A stretch of DNA of 64,000 nucleotides, from positions 9,300,001-9,364,000 of the forward strand of contig NZ_CP118527.1 of the NCBI RefSeq assembly GCF_028885415.1. Direction: 5' to 3'. Shown here one piece after another: positions 34,573 through 42,547 of this stretch. How positions within the stretch are numbered: the first letter of the stretch is position 1; each line of letters begins with the position of its first letter. The notes beneath the pieces were generated by a model. It made no database searches, was not told where the DNA came from, and saw only the letters and a list, made by a program, of their open reading frames with translations. A program made the translations under genes and the position numbers. Source of the stretch: Streptomyces coeruleorubidus (GTDB taxonomy: Bacteria > Actinomycetota > Actinomycetes > Streptomycetales > Streptomycetaceae).

Positions 34573-34742
34573 CTGTTGGTGCCTGGATCGGCCTTCTTGT
34601 CCAGCTCGGTAGTGAGATCGTTCAGGATGGAGAGGACATCGGCCGGCAGTCCCTCGGCGCCCATCGCGCGGACCCGGCCCTGCCGGATCTTCCACAAGGC
34701 TCGGCGCAGCCCGAACCGAATGTCGTCAATCGCAGCCGCCAT
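34569..34742 (-). CDS. Short hypothetical protein
   Basis: A 57-residue frame from ATG 34742, with GGGTGAG just upstream: AAAIDDIRFGLRRALWKIRQ GRV then EGLPADVLSILNDLTTELDK KADPGTNS. The amphipathic helical character and codon usage look genuine. Its stop overlaps the stop of the IS630 fragment by 4 bp. Unknown function; possibly the remnant of a longer protein. Confidence 0.35.
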   Translation of the reverse strand: MAAAIDDIRFGLRRALWKIRQGRVRAMGAEGLPADVLSILNDLTTELDKKADPGTNS

Positions 34743-35259
34743 ACTCACCCTGGAGCGGCACCGCTGAAAGAGCTCTTTGAAACGGCCGAAACCCTCACAG
34801 GCACGTCCGCTTGAGACATCAGCGAGGTCGGACGATGAGCGACAAGCTGAAGGCAGACCGCTCCCGGCTGACCGCCTGCGTTGACGAGACTGACCGTACG
34901 TCCCTTAGCCAGTCGCATTCATCTGACCTGGGCAGATAGGCGCGGGATCTAGATAAGCACGGTGACCAGCCCGAACGACACCACACCGGTCCAGGTCATG
35001 CGCGCCATGACCGCCCACTCCCATCCCTGCTCTGCCATCGCACCGGGGCACCACGAGCCGCGTGCCAGACTCACGGCCGGTGCCCTACCGCTGTCCCTTT
35101 CATGAGACACCGCAGGTCAACGCCCCGCACCTCGTACACCAGCGGCGAGGCAGTACGCGTTGGACCGGCCCTGGCCCGGTATGAGGGCTGCCCCCGTCCA
35201 AAGACGATCTCTCCGTGTGACACTGCTCGCCGGTCCCTTCCGAGCGGAACGGTCGTTGA
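34743..35259. other. 517 bp without a recognisable gene
   Basis: Contains one 34-codon plus-strand frame at 34835 (SDKLKADRSRLTACVDETD), too short and unsupported to call, and the upstream region of the gene at 35260. Nothing else noted. Confidence 0.5.
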
Positions 35260-35634
35260 GTGGTCATGGAGTTGTCGGCGCAGGCCTGGCCAGGAGTGGA
35301 GAAGGCAGCCGAACAGGCCGTCGAGATCGCGTGCCATCTCGCGGACCTCGCGGACCCGAACGGCTGGAGCACGGCGGCAGCCGAGGACGTCCTCGACGCG
35401 ATCGACACCCTCACTGACACGCATGTCAGCGCCGGGCCGGAACTCGCGCAGGCCCTCGCCGCGGTGGCAGCCGCCACCACCGAGGCCCGCCGGCGTCTGG
35501 GCATCACTGTGGACGGCCAGGCGCCCGGCCGGGACAACGCGGCGTCGGTGCCCGTATCACGCGGCCCGGGACGAAGGCCGCCCAGGCGCCGCGGGCTCGG
35601 TCCGGGCTCCCGGGGCATCCGCACGGACCACTGA
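35260..35634 (+). CDS. Hypothetical helical protein
   Basis: A 124-residue frame starting GTG 35260 (or ATG 35266). The first 85 residues are acidic/helical (AQAWPGVEKAAEQAVEIACH; STAAAEDVLDAIDTLTDTHV; ALAAVAAATTEARRRLGITV), the last 40 are Pro/Arg/Gly-rich and disordered. This pattern is common for small Streptomyces proteins of unknown function. There is no membrane segment and no known motif, and no strong ribosome-binding site. Confidence 0.45.
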   Translation: MVMELSAQAWPGVEKAAEQAVEIACHLADLADPNGWSTAAAEDVLDAIDTLTDTHVSAGPELAQALAAVAAATTEARRRLGITVDGQAPGRDNAASVPVSRGPGRRPPRRRGLGPGSRGIRTDH

Positions 35635-35659
35635 GTTTCGGTCTCCGGCCTTGATGCTC

Positions 35660-35745
35660 ATGACGCCTTGCCGCGTACTGGCTTCGTGTGGGCTGGCGGC
35701 GGCGTGATCGACGGGAAGGGTCAGGCTTGCCGGAAGGCCCGTCGG
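35660..35745. repeat. Conserved intergenic block, copy B
   Basis: Begins ATGACGCCTTGCCGCG and ends GGAAGGCCCGTC; homologous to 16265-16350 over about 85 bp. It lies about 130 bp upstream of a small zinc-ribbon gene. Confidence 0.5.
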
Positions 35746-35877
35746 CGGTGTGCGCTGGCTGCTCGTTTGGTCATCCTTGACTCAAATCTGACTGCAATAG
35801 CACATATATCGGGCGTTCGGGCTGGCAGTGTGGGAGTGCGCCCGTCGCTCGCCACCTCTGGTGGGAGGTTCCACCTC

Positions 35878-36066
35878 ATGGCTCACATCCCCCGTCCTCA
35901 CTCTGGGATCCCGGCCTCCCGTCCGGACGTCGCGTCTGCCCGGGGCTGCGAGAGATGCAATGGCTGGGGCACTGTCGTCACCCCCAAGGGCTGTCACGAA
36001 CTGTGCCCGGCCTGCCAGCAACCCACCAGCGCCCCTGCCCCTGCTATCACCGCCCGGAACTCCTAA
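35878..36066 (+). CDS. Small zinc-ribbon protein
   Basis: A 62-residue protein with a ribosome-binding site (GTGGGAGG) 9 bp before ATG 35878. The core ARGCERCNGWGTVVTPKGCH then ELCPACQQP contains CxxC-x(15-17)-CxxC with a CxxCxGxG-like first knuckle, suited to bind one zinc ion. Ser/Pro/Ala-rich flanks are probably disordered. Such small proteins are frequent in Streptomyces; function unknown. Confidence 0.6.
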   Translation: MAHIPRPHSGIPASRPDVASARGCERCNGWGTVVTPKGCHELCPACQQPTSAPAPAITARNS

Positions 36067-36290
36067 TTGCGGTGGTGTGCTCGCCCCGTGGGGCTGGGCA
36101 AGGCATCGTGTGCTGCGGGACGCGAGGGGTGTGGTGAGGGTGCGGCCGCGGCGGGCCCGCTGCGCGGGCTGTGGGGGCTCGCCGTGCTCTTCCCAGTGTT
36201 CGTGCTGGTCAGGGCGTCCGGATCAGCTGTTACTTCGTCGACGAGGCGCCGCCGCCCGCGCGTCCGTGAGCGAGGTGGTCGGCGACTGAC
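36064..36290 (+). pseudogene. DUF6431 (IS-associated zinc finger/HTH) remnant
   Basis: Encodes NCGGVLAPWGWARHRVLRDA then RGVVRVRPRRARCAGCG, the start of a DUF6431 protein that reads through a Cys-rich zinc finger. A frameshift near 36190 then leads to VLFPVFVLVRASGSAVT in another frame. DUF6431 proteins accompany integrase-core transposases. The N-terminal Cys pair and the HTH are missing. Confidence 0.55.
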
Positions 36291-36344
36291 CTGAACGGAT
36301 CCTCTGAGGGGAACCGTAGATCACGGTGAGCACGTCACCTGATC

Positions 36345-36869
36345 ATGACGACTTCTCAGACGTTCTTGCGAACTGCGCACTCTGACGACGTGGACAGGAT
36401 CACTGACCTGCACACTCTGGCCCGCACGGCCTACTACCAGGGAGGCGGAGTGTCAGATCAGTCCGGCGACCGGACTGTGTTGTGCGCGGAACGAGAGGGC
36501 GAGTTGGTGGGCATTTTAGCGATGGGCCCTCCCTGCGAAGCCGACGTCGAGGTCACAACTGTGGGTCAGCTCTACCAGATTCACGTCCGCCCCGGCATGT
36601 GGGGACAAGGCATCGGCAGCTACCTGCACGCAGCATTCGTCCAGTTCCTTCGCGATACGTCGCTGGCCGCGGGTGTACTGGAAGCGTGGGAGCGCAACAG
36701 CCGAGCTCAAGCCTTCTATGCCCGGCACGGATGGAAGCCCGACGGGCACCACCGGCCCGGTCCAGGTAACGCGAACTACGTTCGCATGCGCCTCAGCCTG
36801 GATCCCGAAGTCCAACCAGGTCGAGGTGGTCAGCTCGCTTCAGAACCGGGGGCCAGAGGCAGGTGCTGA
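36345..36869 (+). CDS. GNAT family N-acetyltransferase
   Basis: A 174-residue protein with GNAT motifs: VRPGMWGQGIGSYLHAAF (about residues 84-101) is the acetyl-CoA pyrophosphate-binding loop (Q/R-x-x-G-x-G/A), preceded by the beta-strand VGQLYQIHV and followed by VLEAWERNSRAQAFYARHGW (motif B). The last 20 residues are a Gly/Arg tail, possibly beyond the native end. The acceptor substrate is unknown. ATG 36345 has no strong Shine-Dalgarno sequence. No operon partner. Confidence 0.8.
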   Translation: MTTSQTFLRTAHSDDVDRITDLHTLARTAYYQGGGVSDQSGDRTVLCAEREGELVGILAMGPPCEADVEVTTVGQLYQIHVRPGMWGQGIGSYLHAAFVQFLRDTSLAAGVLEAWERNSRAQAFYARHGWKPDGHHRPGPGNANYVRMRLSLDPEVQPGRGGQLASEPGARGRC

Positions 36870-36948
36870 ACCACCGGCACCTTGCCGACGAAAGCGACAC
36901 CTCGCCGACGACCGCCCCGCCGGAATACCCACCGGTGGGGCGTCGCCG

Positions 36949-37104
36949 TCAGGAGCGTGTGTTGATGTATCGCACGCCCGGGCCCGACTTCTCCATGGCC
37001 GGCGCCATGCACCACTGACACAGAGGGCAGCCGCCGCGACCGTACTTGTGGGTCTTGCGCTGGCAGGTGGCGCACGGCCCGACCTGGTCGCCCGGGCAGG
37101 TCAT
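36949..37104 (-). CDS. Small Cys-rich zinc-ribbon-like protein
   Basis: A 51-residue frame from ATG 37104: TCPGDQVGPCATCQRKTHKY GRGGCPLCQWCMAP. Six Cys residues spaced C-x(6)-C-x2-C and C-x2-C-x2-C suggest zinc binding. No clear ribosome-binding site; the frame is closed by a stop 30 bp upstream. It may be a remnant of a longer protein. Confidence 0.35.
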   Translation of the reverse strand: MTCPGDQVGPCATCQRKTHKYGRGGCPLCQWCMAPAMEKSGPGVRYINTRS

Positions 37105-37248
37105 GGCGGAGGGGTCTGGCTCGGTGACCGGCGGCGGGGGGAGTCGTCATCGTGGAGCGTCCTGTTCTGGGCGACCGACACCGGTCGCCTCTACCGCCGG
37201 ATACGACCTGAATGACACGGCTGTTCGACCCTGCGGCGGCGGCCGGGG

Positions 37249-37760
37249 TCAGGAGTCGTTGCTCGAGGAGTCGGCGCCATGGTCGAAGCCGCGCAGGATG
37301 GGCGTGAGTTCCTGGGTGCATCCGCACAGCGTGCACAACCGCGTCGCCGGGCTCTCCGCGACCTCCAGGGCGTGTTTCCAGATCGAGCAGCGGCCCGCCC
37401 TGCGGTGCCTCTTCGCAGTCCGGTGCGTGCAGCACCGCGCCGGACGGGCCGCGAATGTCGCCCAGCTTCCGCAGCGCCCATCCCGAAGGCCGGCGCTCCC
37501 CGAGCACCTCGTGGACGACCGACTGCTGCTGCGGCGGCTTCAGGTGCTCGGTGACGGCCTGGTCGTAGTCGACGCCGTCGACTGGCCGCACATGCTCCGG
37601 GGCCCGCACCCACACCCGGTATTCCGGCGCCTCCACACCCCCGTCCTCGCGATCCCGGTATGACGGCAGCCCCACAAGGTAGAGCCAGCCCGTCTCCGTC
37701 TGCCGCCGCGCCTCCACAACCTCCCGCCCGAGAACGTCTCGTCCCCCCTGGGCATCCTCC
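37249..37760 (-). pseudogene. DUF6233 family protein, frameshifted
   Basis: Frame one reads ETGWLYLVGLPSYRDREDGG, VEAPEYRVWVRAPEHVRPVD, GVDYDQ then GERRPSGWALRKLGDIRG and VLHAPDCEEAPQG. After a small indel near 37375 frame two reads LEVAESPATRLCTLCGCTQE LTPILRGFDHG and stops at 37249. This is the full C-terminal half of a Streptomyces DUF6233 protein, with the CxxCG zinc-knuckle-like end. The N-terminal region upstream of about 37760 is not recognisable and overlaps a plus-strand coding remnant. Unknown function. Confidence 0.55.
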
Positions 37761-38385
37761 TGGCCGCCGTCCGCTCCGACGAGCGCCACGCCACCCGCTT
37801 CCTGGAAAGCCTCCTGTGCCCACCGCCCCCGACCGACGAAGGGAACACCCCGTGACCGGCATTGAAGAACTTCTTTCCAAGCCCTGCTCGTCCGCGAGCG
37901 CACCATGCCCCGCGGCATCGTCCCCCCCCACGGACCCAGGCGCCGGCACCCGAGGACGCTGCCGAAGCCGCCCAGAACGCTCCGGGCGGCAGCCGCCATG
38001 CGGCGGCCGAGGACCTGCGCGCCCTGTGCCAAGCCCTCGTCCGGCACACCCCGCCGCGCACGATGGCCAGGTTCGTCACCCACCAGGTCCCCGAACCCAG
38101 AGCCGCCCTGGTCCTCGCCTGCGTGTTGCAACTGACCGACACCAACGAGGGCGCCCGTGGTGGCAGTACGCCGCCGGTGCCGGACAAGCCGCCGCCTACT
38201 GCCTTTACCTGCACCACCTGGCACTGGGGGAGCGGGACACCGCCGACTTCTGGCACCGGCAGACCGACGACGTCCAGCCCCCGCCCCGGCGCCCCGACTT
38301 CGACGACGGCGGCACCTGGCACCCCGCAGACCACCGCATCACCAGCACGCCCCCAGACCACACACCGAACCTCCTGCAAGCCTGC
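37727..38385 (+). pseudogene. Two coupled hypothetical genes, truncated and frameshifted
   Basis: First, a 3' fragment encodes RLHNLPPENVSSPLGILLAA then VRSDERHATRFLESLLCPPP and ends with TGA 37853-37855, overlapping GTG 37852 of the next frame (GTGA coupling). That next frame opens VTGIEELLSKP, then after a shift HAAAEDLRALCQALVRHTPP, EPRAALVLACVLQLTDTNEG and, after a second shift, WWQYAAGAGQAAAYCLYLHH LALGERDTADFW. I associate these paired frames with Streptomyces regulatory loci of unknown function. The 3' end is replaced by an NRPS fragment. Confidence 0.4.
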
Positions 38386-38520
38386 GCCCCAGGCGGTGAC
38401 TCATTCCGGGCGATCCGCGCCATGAGTGCGCTGGCGCCGGACCTGCCGTCGACCGAGTTGTTCCGCCACCCGACGGTCGGCGCGCTCGCCGCCCGGCTGC
38501 GCGCGGTGAGGCACCCATGA
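38386..38520 (+). pseudogene. NRPS peptidyl-carrier-domain C-terminal remnant
   Basis: Encodes APGGDSFRAIRAMSALAPDL then PSTELFRHPTVGALAARLRA. GGDS is the phosphopantetheine attachment motif of carrier proteins, and LFRHPTVGALAARL is the usual end of the domain. All upstream NRPS sequence is missing; the fragment is fused in frame to an unrelated hypothetical gene. Its TGA overlaps an ATG (ATGA). An MFS exporter follows, as is common in peptide biosynthetic clusters. Confidence 0.6.
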
Positions 38521-38599
38521 CGGACGTCCACGGGGGAACCCGACGCGCTCACGGGGACGGGTGCGGGCCCTGGACGCGTTCGTGGAAAGGAGGGCCCCG

Positions 38600-39802
38600 T
38601 TGGGCACGGAGGTGACCGCACGACCGGCGCGATACCGGCAGGTGATGTCGGTGCCCGGGTGGCGGCCCTGGGCGCTGACCACACTGCTGAGCCGGATCCC
38701 CGACGCGATGGCGCCGCTGGCGCTGGTGCTGCTGGGCCATCAGACTGGTTCGTTCACCGTCGGCGGACTGGCCTCCGGCGCCCACGCCATCACCGAGGCC
38801 GCGCTGGCGCCGTGGCTCGGCGTGCTCGCCGACCGGTGGCGCGGCCACCGCTACGTGCGGGTGGCGCTGGTCGTCCGCGCCGCCGCATACACCCTGCTGG
38901 CCGCCACCGCCACTGTGCTGCCCGCCGCGGCCCTGGTGATCCTGGCGGGCGTGGCGGGCGGCATCGGGGCCGGAGTGCCCGGACAGCTCAGAGCGCTGCT
39001 CGCCCGCACCATGGACCCGCCGCTGCTGCACCCGGCGATGAGTCTGGACACCACGCTGCTGGAGCTGGCCTGGACCGTGGCCCCGGTCGGCGTGTCCGTG
39101 CTGGTCGCCGTCGGCGACCCCCGGCTGGCGGTGGCCACCATGGCCGTGCTGGCCGCCGCCGCGGCACTGGCCTCGCTGCGCCTGCCGGCGGCACCGTCCG
39201 ACGGCGACGGGGCCGACGGCGCCCGGCGTTCGGGACTGGCGCTGGGCCCGGTCCTGCTGCGCGCGGCCCTGCCCTCCCTCGCACTGGCCCTGGTCGGCGG
39301 CTTCGCCGGCGGCGTCCTGGATACCGCGGTGCCACCCGTGCTGGACGCCTCCGGTTCCCCCGCCTCGCTCGCCGGGGTCCTGTTCACCGGCTACTCCATC
39401 ACCAGCGTCGTGGGCGGGCTGATCTACGGGCTGCGGCACTTGCCGGGCAGGATCCACCGTCAGGCGGCGGCGCTGCTGGCGGCCCTGTGCCTGGTCCTGC
39501 TGCCGGCGGCGCTGGTGCCCAGCCTGCCGGTCATCGCGGTGAGCATCGTGGCGGCGGGGCTGTTCGCCGCGCCGCAGCTCACCGCCCGCTCTCTGACCCT
39601 GCAGCGGGACCTGCCGGAGTCGGCGTGGAGCGCCGGGTTCTCCTCCCTGTACGCCGCCAACGGCGCCGGGTACGGCCTGGCCGGTTTCGCCGTCGCCGCA
39701 CTGCTCCCCCTGGGCGCGCACTTCGCCTTCGCCGTCCCCTTGGCGGTCTGCATCGCAGCCGCCGTCGTCGCCTTCCTCCCTTCAGGAACCGCCCGTTGCT
39801 GA
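38600..39802 (+). CDS. MFS exporter, probably from a natural-product cluster
   Basis: A 400-residue, roughly 12-helix major-facilitator protein. LLSRIPDAMAPLALVLLG begins helix 1, and LGVLADRWRGHRYVRVAL is the conserved loop between helices 2 and 3. TTG 38600 is chosen because AAGGAGG ends 7-8 bp before it; the in-frame GTG at 38561 has no such site and ATG 38645 would cut into the N-terminal helix. It follows an NRPS carrier-domain remnant, so it may once have exported the peptide product. Substrate unknown. Confidence 0.75.
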   Translation: MGTEVTARPARYRQVMSVPGWRPWALTTLLSRIPDAMAPLALVLLGHQTGSFTVGGLASGAHAITEAALAPWLGVLADRWRGHRYVRVALVVRAAAYTLLAATATVLPAAALVILAGVAGGIGAGVPGQLRALLARTMDPPLLHPAMSLDTTLLELAWTVAPVGVSVLVAVGDPRLAVATMAVLAAAAALASLRLPAAPSDGDGADGARRSGLALGPVLLRAALPSLALALVGGFAGGVLDTAVPPVLDASGSPASLAGVLFTGYSITSVVGGLIYGLRHLPGRIHRQAAALLAALCLVLLPAALVPSLPVIAVSIVAAGLFAAPQLTARSLTLQRDLPESAWSAGFSSLYAANGAGYGLAGFAVAALLPLGAHFAFAVPLAVCIAAAVVAFLPSGTARC

Positions 39803-39839
39803 GTCCAGCCGAGTACCGGACCTGCGCAGCGCGCACCGA

Positions 39840-40162
39840 GCGGCCTCGATCAGAGGTAGACGACGAGCTTCAGTACCGGCGACGGGGCACTGGCACACAG
39901 CATCACGGGCTCTGAATGCCTGGTCGGGGTGCTGGTTGAAGGCGTTCACGATGGTCTGGTAGGCGGTGGGTGGATCGGGCTCGGTCCCGGGTGGGACGCG
40001 TTGAGCGATGACCTTCCGGGTGGTGGCCAGGTCCGCGAGTCGCGCTTCGGTCTCGGCGAGGGCGGCGGTCAAGTGCTCGATCTGGTCGCGTAGTTCGCCG
40101 GCCAGGGCTGCGGTCTCGTCGTGCTGGGCCTGGAGGTCTGCCAGGAGCTCGATGACGTTCAC
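39840..40162 (-). pseudogene. IS-associated helper protein, C-terminally damaged
   Basis: GTG 40162 overlaps the stop of the transposase remnant upstream (GTGA). The first 75 residues (NVIELLADLQAQHDETAALA; LRDQIEHLTAALAETEARLA) form a coiled coil, followed by TAYQTIVNAFNQHPDQAFRA, the start of a winged-helix domain. After that the frame leaves the family; the frame stays open to 39782 in unrelated sequence. Such coiled-coil/HTH genes travel behind IS5-type transposases in Streptomyces and may regulate them. Confidence 0.45.
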
Positions 40163-40838
40163 GCGGCCAGTCCGAGGGTGTCGCGCCAGGTGGGGGCGGG
40201 TGTGGTGAGGCGTCGAGTCATGTTCGCGATGGAGGCCCAGTAGACGCGCAAGGCGGAGGTGTCGGGGCGGTGGTCGTACTCGCGGGCCAGGCGGCGATGC
40301 AACATCAATGTGCCGTTGACCTGCTCGACCCCACACCGCTTGGCCTGCGGGACGAACCCTTTGCCCTGGTCTTCGAGGTTGCGGCGGACGACCTAGACGT
40401 CGATGTCCATCAGCGCCCCGTGGATGATGACCTCGTCCTTGAAGCCCTGGTCCACCAGGGCATTCTCCAGACGCATCCCACACCGCTCGGCCGCCTGGTC
40501 AAGCAGGGTGGTACCGGCGGCATTGTCGTGGACGGAGGCAGCCGGCACCACGACACCGATGATCAACCCCAGCACGTCGACGGCCAGTCCTCGCTTGCGG
40601 CCTGACACTTTCTTGTTGGCGTCCAGTCCCGTCGTGGTCCTCGGGACACCGGCGGCCGCGCGCACGGACTGGGTGTCGATGATCACCAGGGACGAGTCCT
40701 CCAATCGGCCGGCTCTCTCCCGCACCTCGCAGCGCAGGAGTTCCTGGATCCGCTGGTCGAGCCCGTCGAACACACTGGCACGATCGGCGGGCCGACGTCG
40801 GCGAGCACGTCCAAGAGGACCTGGCGGCGCTCTACGCA
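40159..40838 (-). pseudogene. IS5-family transposase with in-frame TAG, N-terminally truncated
   Basis: Readable as LEDSSLVIIDTQSVRAAAGV (first Asp), KVSGRKRGLAVDVLGLIIGV, ENALVDQGFKDEVIIHGALM DIDV, then TAG (about 40393-40395). In the same frame it continues VVRRNLEDQGKGFVPQAKRC GVEQVNGTLMLHRRLAREYD (catalytic Glu) and TLGLAA-stop. The stop codon splits the catalytic domain; the N-terminal about 90 residues are lost at the junction with the cysteine-desulfurase remnant near 40840. Confidence 0.7.
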
Positions 40839-40854
40839 CGGACGCGGGCGCAGG

Positions 40855-41785
40855 TCAGGATGGCCTGCCGCAGGATGTGCGCGCCTTCTCGGGGCCGTTG
40901 AGGTGGACCCGGCCCGGCAGCGCCGCCGTCAGCTGCTGATGGAGATCGTCGCGCAGGGCCGCGATCCGGTCCTGGGCACCGTCGGCGAGGTCAGCGGCCG
41001 CGGTCCGGGCAGCCGTGCCGAGGGCGACGTTCTCCGTTCCGGCCCGCAGGCCTTGCTCCTGCCCGCCGCCGTAGACCGCCGGCTCCAGCCGGACGCCGTC
41101 GCGTACGTACAGTGCGGCCGCGCCCTTCAGGGCGTACATCTTGTGCCCCGCGACGGTGAGCAGGTCCACGCCCAGGTCGCGGATGTCGAGGGGATCTTCC
41201 CCGCCGCCTGGGCGGCGTCGCAGTTGAACAGCGCCCCGTGCTGGTGGGCGAGTTCGGTCAGCTCCCGGATCGGCTGGAGGGCGCCGGTCTCGTTGTGGGC
41301 GGCCATCACCGACACCAGCACCGTCTCCTCGGTGAGCGCCGCAGCCAGCGCCGCCGGGTCGGCCAGTCCGTCGCCGCCGACCGGCAGCACCGTCACCCGC
41401 ACGCGTGCAGGTGCTCCAGCGCGTGGCCGGTCTCCAGGATCGCCGGGTGCTCGGTGGCCTGCGTGATCACATGCGGGCGCGGGCGGCCGGCGGCGAGAAC
41501 CGCACCGCGCAGTGCCAGCAGGTCGGCCTCGGAGCCGGAGGCGGTGAACGCGATCTCCTCGGCACGGGCCCCGATCAGGGCGGCGATCTGTGCGCGAGCC
41601 GCGGCCGGCGCCTGCCGAGGCTCGGCGCCGTACGGGTGACTGCTGGAGGGGGCGCCGAAGAAGTCCGTCAGGTGCGGCAGCATCGCCTCGGCCACCCGAG
41701 GGTCCACTGGGGTTGTGGCGTTGTAGTCCAGGTGGACCGGCCCGCCGGCGGGCCCCGGATGCGCGGGCACGCCGCTGCCGGTCAT
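40855..41785 (-). pseudogene. Cysteine desulfurase (NifS/IscS-like), frameshifted and truncated
   Basis: ATG 41785 overlaps the stop of the upstream ArsR-rhodanese gene (ATGA coupling). The pieces read VHLDYNATTPVDPRVAEAML, EIAFTASGSEADLLALRGAV and VITQATEHPAILETGHAL; then after a shift VSVMAAHNETGALQPIRELT and ALFNCDAAQAAGKI; then after a second shift LTVAGHKMYALKGAAALYVR (PLP-binding Lys in GHK) and AGTENVALGTAART. The C-terminal about 80 residues are lost where an IS5 remnant begins. It once delivered sulfur from cysteine, consistent with the sulfur locus it belongs to. Confidence 0.7.
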
Positions 41786-42471
41786 GCCAGGTCCCCGGCG
41801 TCGACGGGCAAGTCGGCCAGGCGCCACTCCAGCATCCCGTCGTGCAGGCGGATCGCCCGCCGTCCACGGTCGGTCAGCAGCCGCACCGCGTCGTAGGCGA
41901 GCACGCAATACTCACCCCGGCAGTACACGACGATCTCCGTCTCCCCAGGCAACTCGTCGATCCGGTCGGCCAGTTCCTCGACCGGGATCGACACCGCGCC
42001 CGGGATGTGCCCAGCCCGGTACTCCTCCACTGGCCGTACGTCCAGCACCACCACGTCCCCGGCCGCCACGCGTGCGCGCAGCTCCTCGTGGGCGACCTCC
42101 GCCGCGCCGTCCTCACCGAGGTAGGCCTCCCGCGCCGCGGGTACGGCCGCCTGGTGGCGCTCGGCGACCTTGCGCAGCAGCGCGAACAGCTGGGCGACGT
42201 CGTCGCCCGCGAGCCGGTAGTGGATGCGCACGCCCTCGCGGCGGGTGGCGACGAACCCGGCCTGCTTGAGCGTCTGCAGATGCGCCGAGGCCGTCGTCAG
42301 GTTCAGCCCCGCCGCCTTGGCCAGGGCGTCCACCGTCCGCTCGCCCTGGGCCAGCAGGTCGAGCAGTTCCAGGCGCTTTCCGCTGGCCAGTGCCTTTCCG
42401 CTGGCCGCGAACGCGTCGTACAGCTGCGCTTTGGTACCGGCCGTCGTGTTTCCCGCCAAGAGATCCTCCAT
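41782..42471 (-). CDS. ArsR-type regulator fused to a rhodanese domain
   Basis: A 229-residue protein. Residues 1-110 are an ArsR winged helix (SGKRLELLDLLAQGERTVDA; LNLTTASAHLQTLKQAGFVA; wing REGVRIHYRLAG) without any Cys. Residues 125-228 are a rhodanese domain (VVLDVRPVEEYRAGHIPGAV; active-site loop VVYCRGEYCVLAYDAVRLL with Cys184 and Cys189). Because sensor Cys residues are only in the rhodanese part, sulfane-sulfur transfer to Cys184 probably controls DNA binding; this is inference. Start ATG 42471. It diverges from the MBL-rhodanese gene (76 bp apart) and was coupled to a cysteine desulfurase. Confidence 0.85.
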   Translation of the reverse strand: MEDLLAGNTTAGTKAQLYDAFAASGKALASGKRLELLDLLAQGERTVDALAKAAGLNLTTASAHLQTLKQAGFVATRREGVRIHYRLAGDDVAQLFALLRKVAERHQAAVPAAREAYLGEDGAAEVAHEELRARVAAGDVVVLDVRPVEEYRAGHIPGAVSIPVEELADRIDELPGETEIVVYCRGEYCVLAYDAVRLLTDRGRRAIRLHDGMLEWRLADLPVDAGDLA

Positions 42472-42474
42472 AAA

Positions 42475-42520
42475 TCCATGGAATAGTGTAGATGATTGGG
42501 ATGGGCGTGACCACACGCCC
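42475..42520. promoter_or_regulatory. Divergent control region of the sulfur locus
   Basis: Contains the 8-bp palindrome TCCATGGA (42475-42482), within AAATCCATGGAATAGTGTAG close to the regulator start, and a perfect hairpin GGGCGTG-ACCA-CACGCCC (42503-42520) in the leader of the MBL-rhodanese gene. The first could be the ArsR operator; the second could attenuate translation or transcription. Confidence 0.4.
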
Positions 42521-42547
42521 TCTCGCATCCAAACCTTGGAGGACCCG

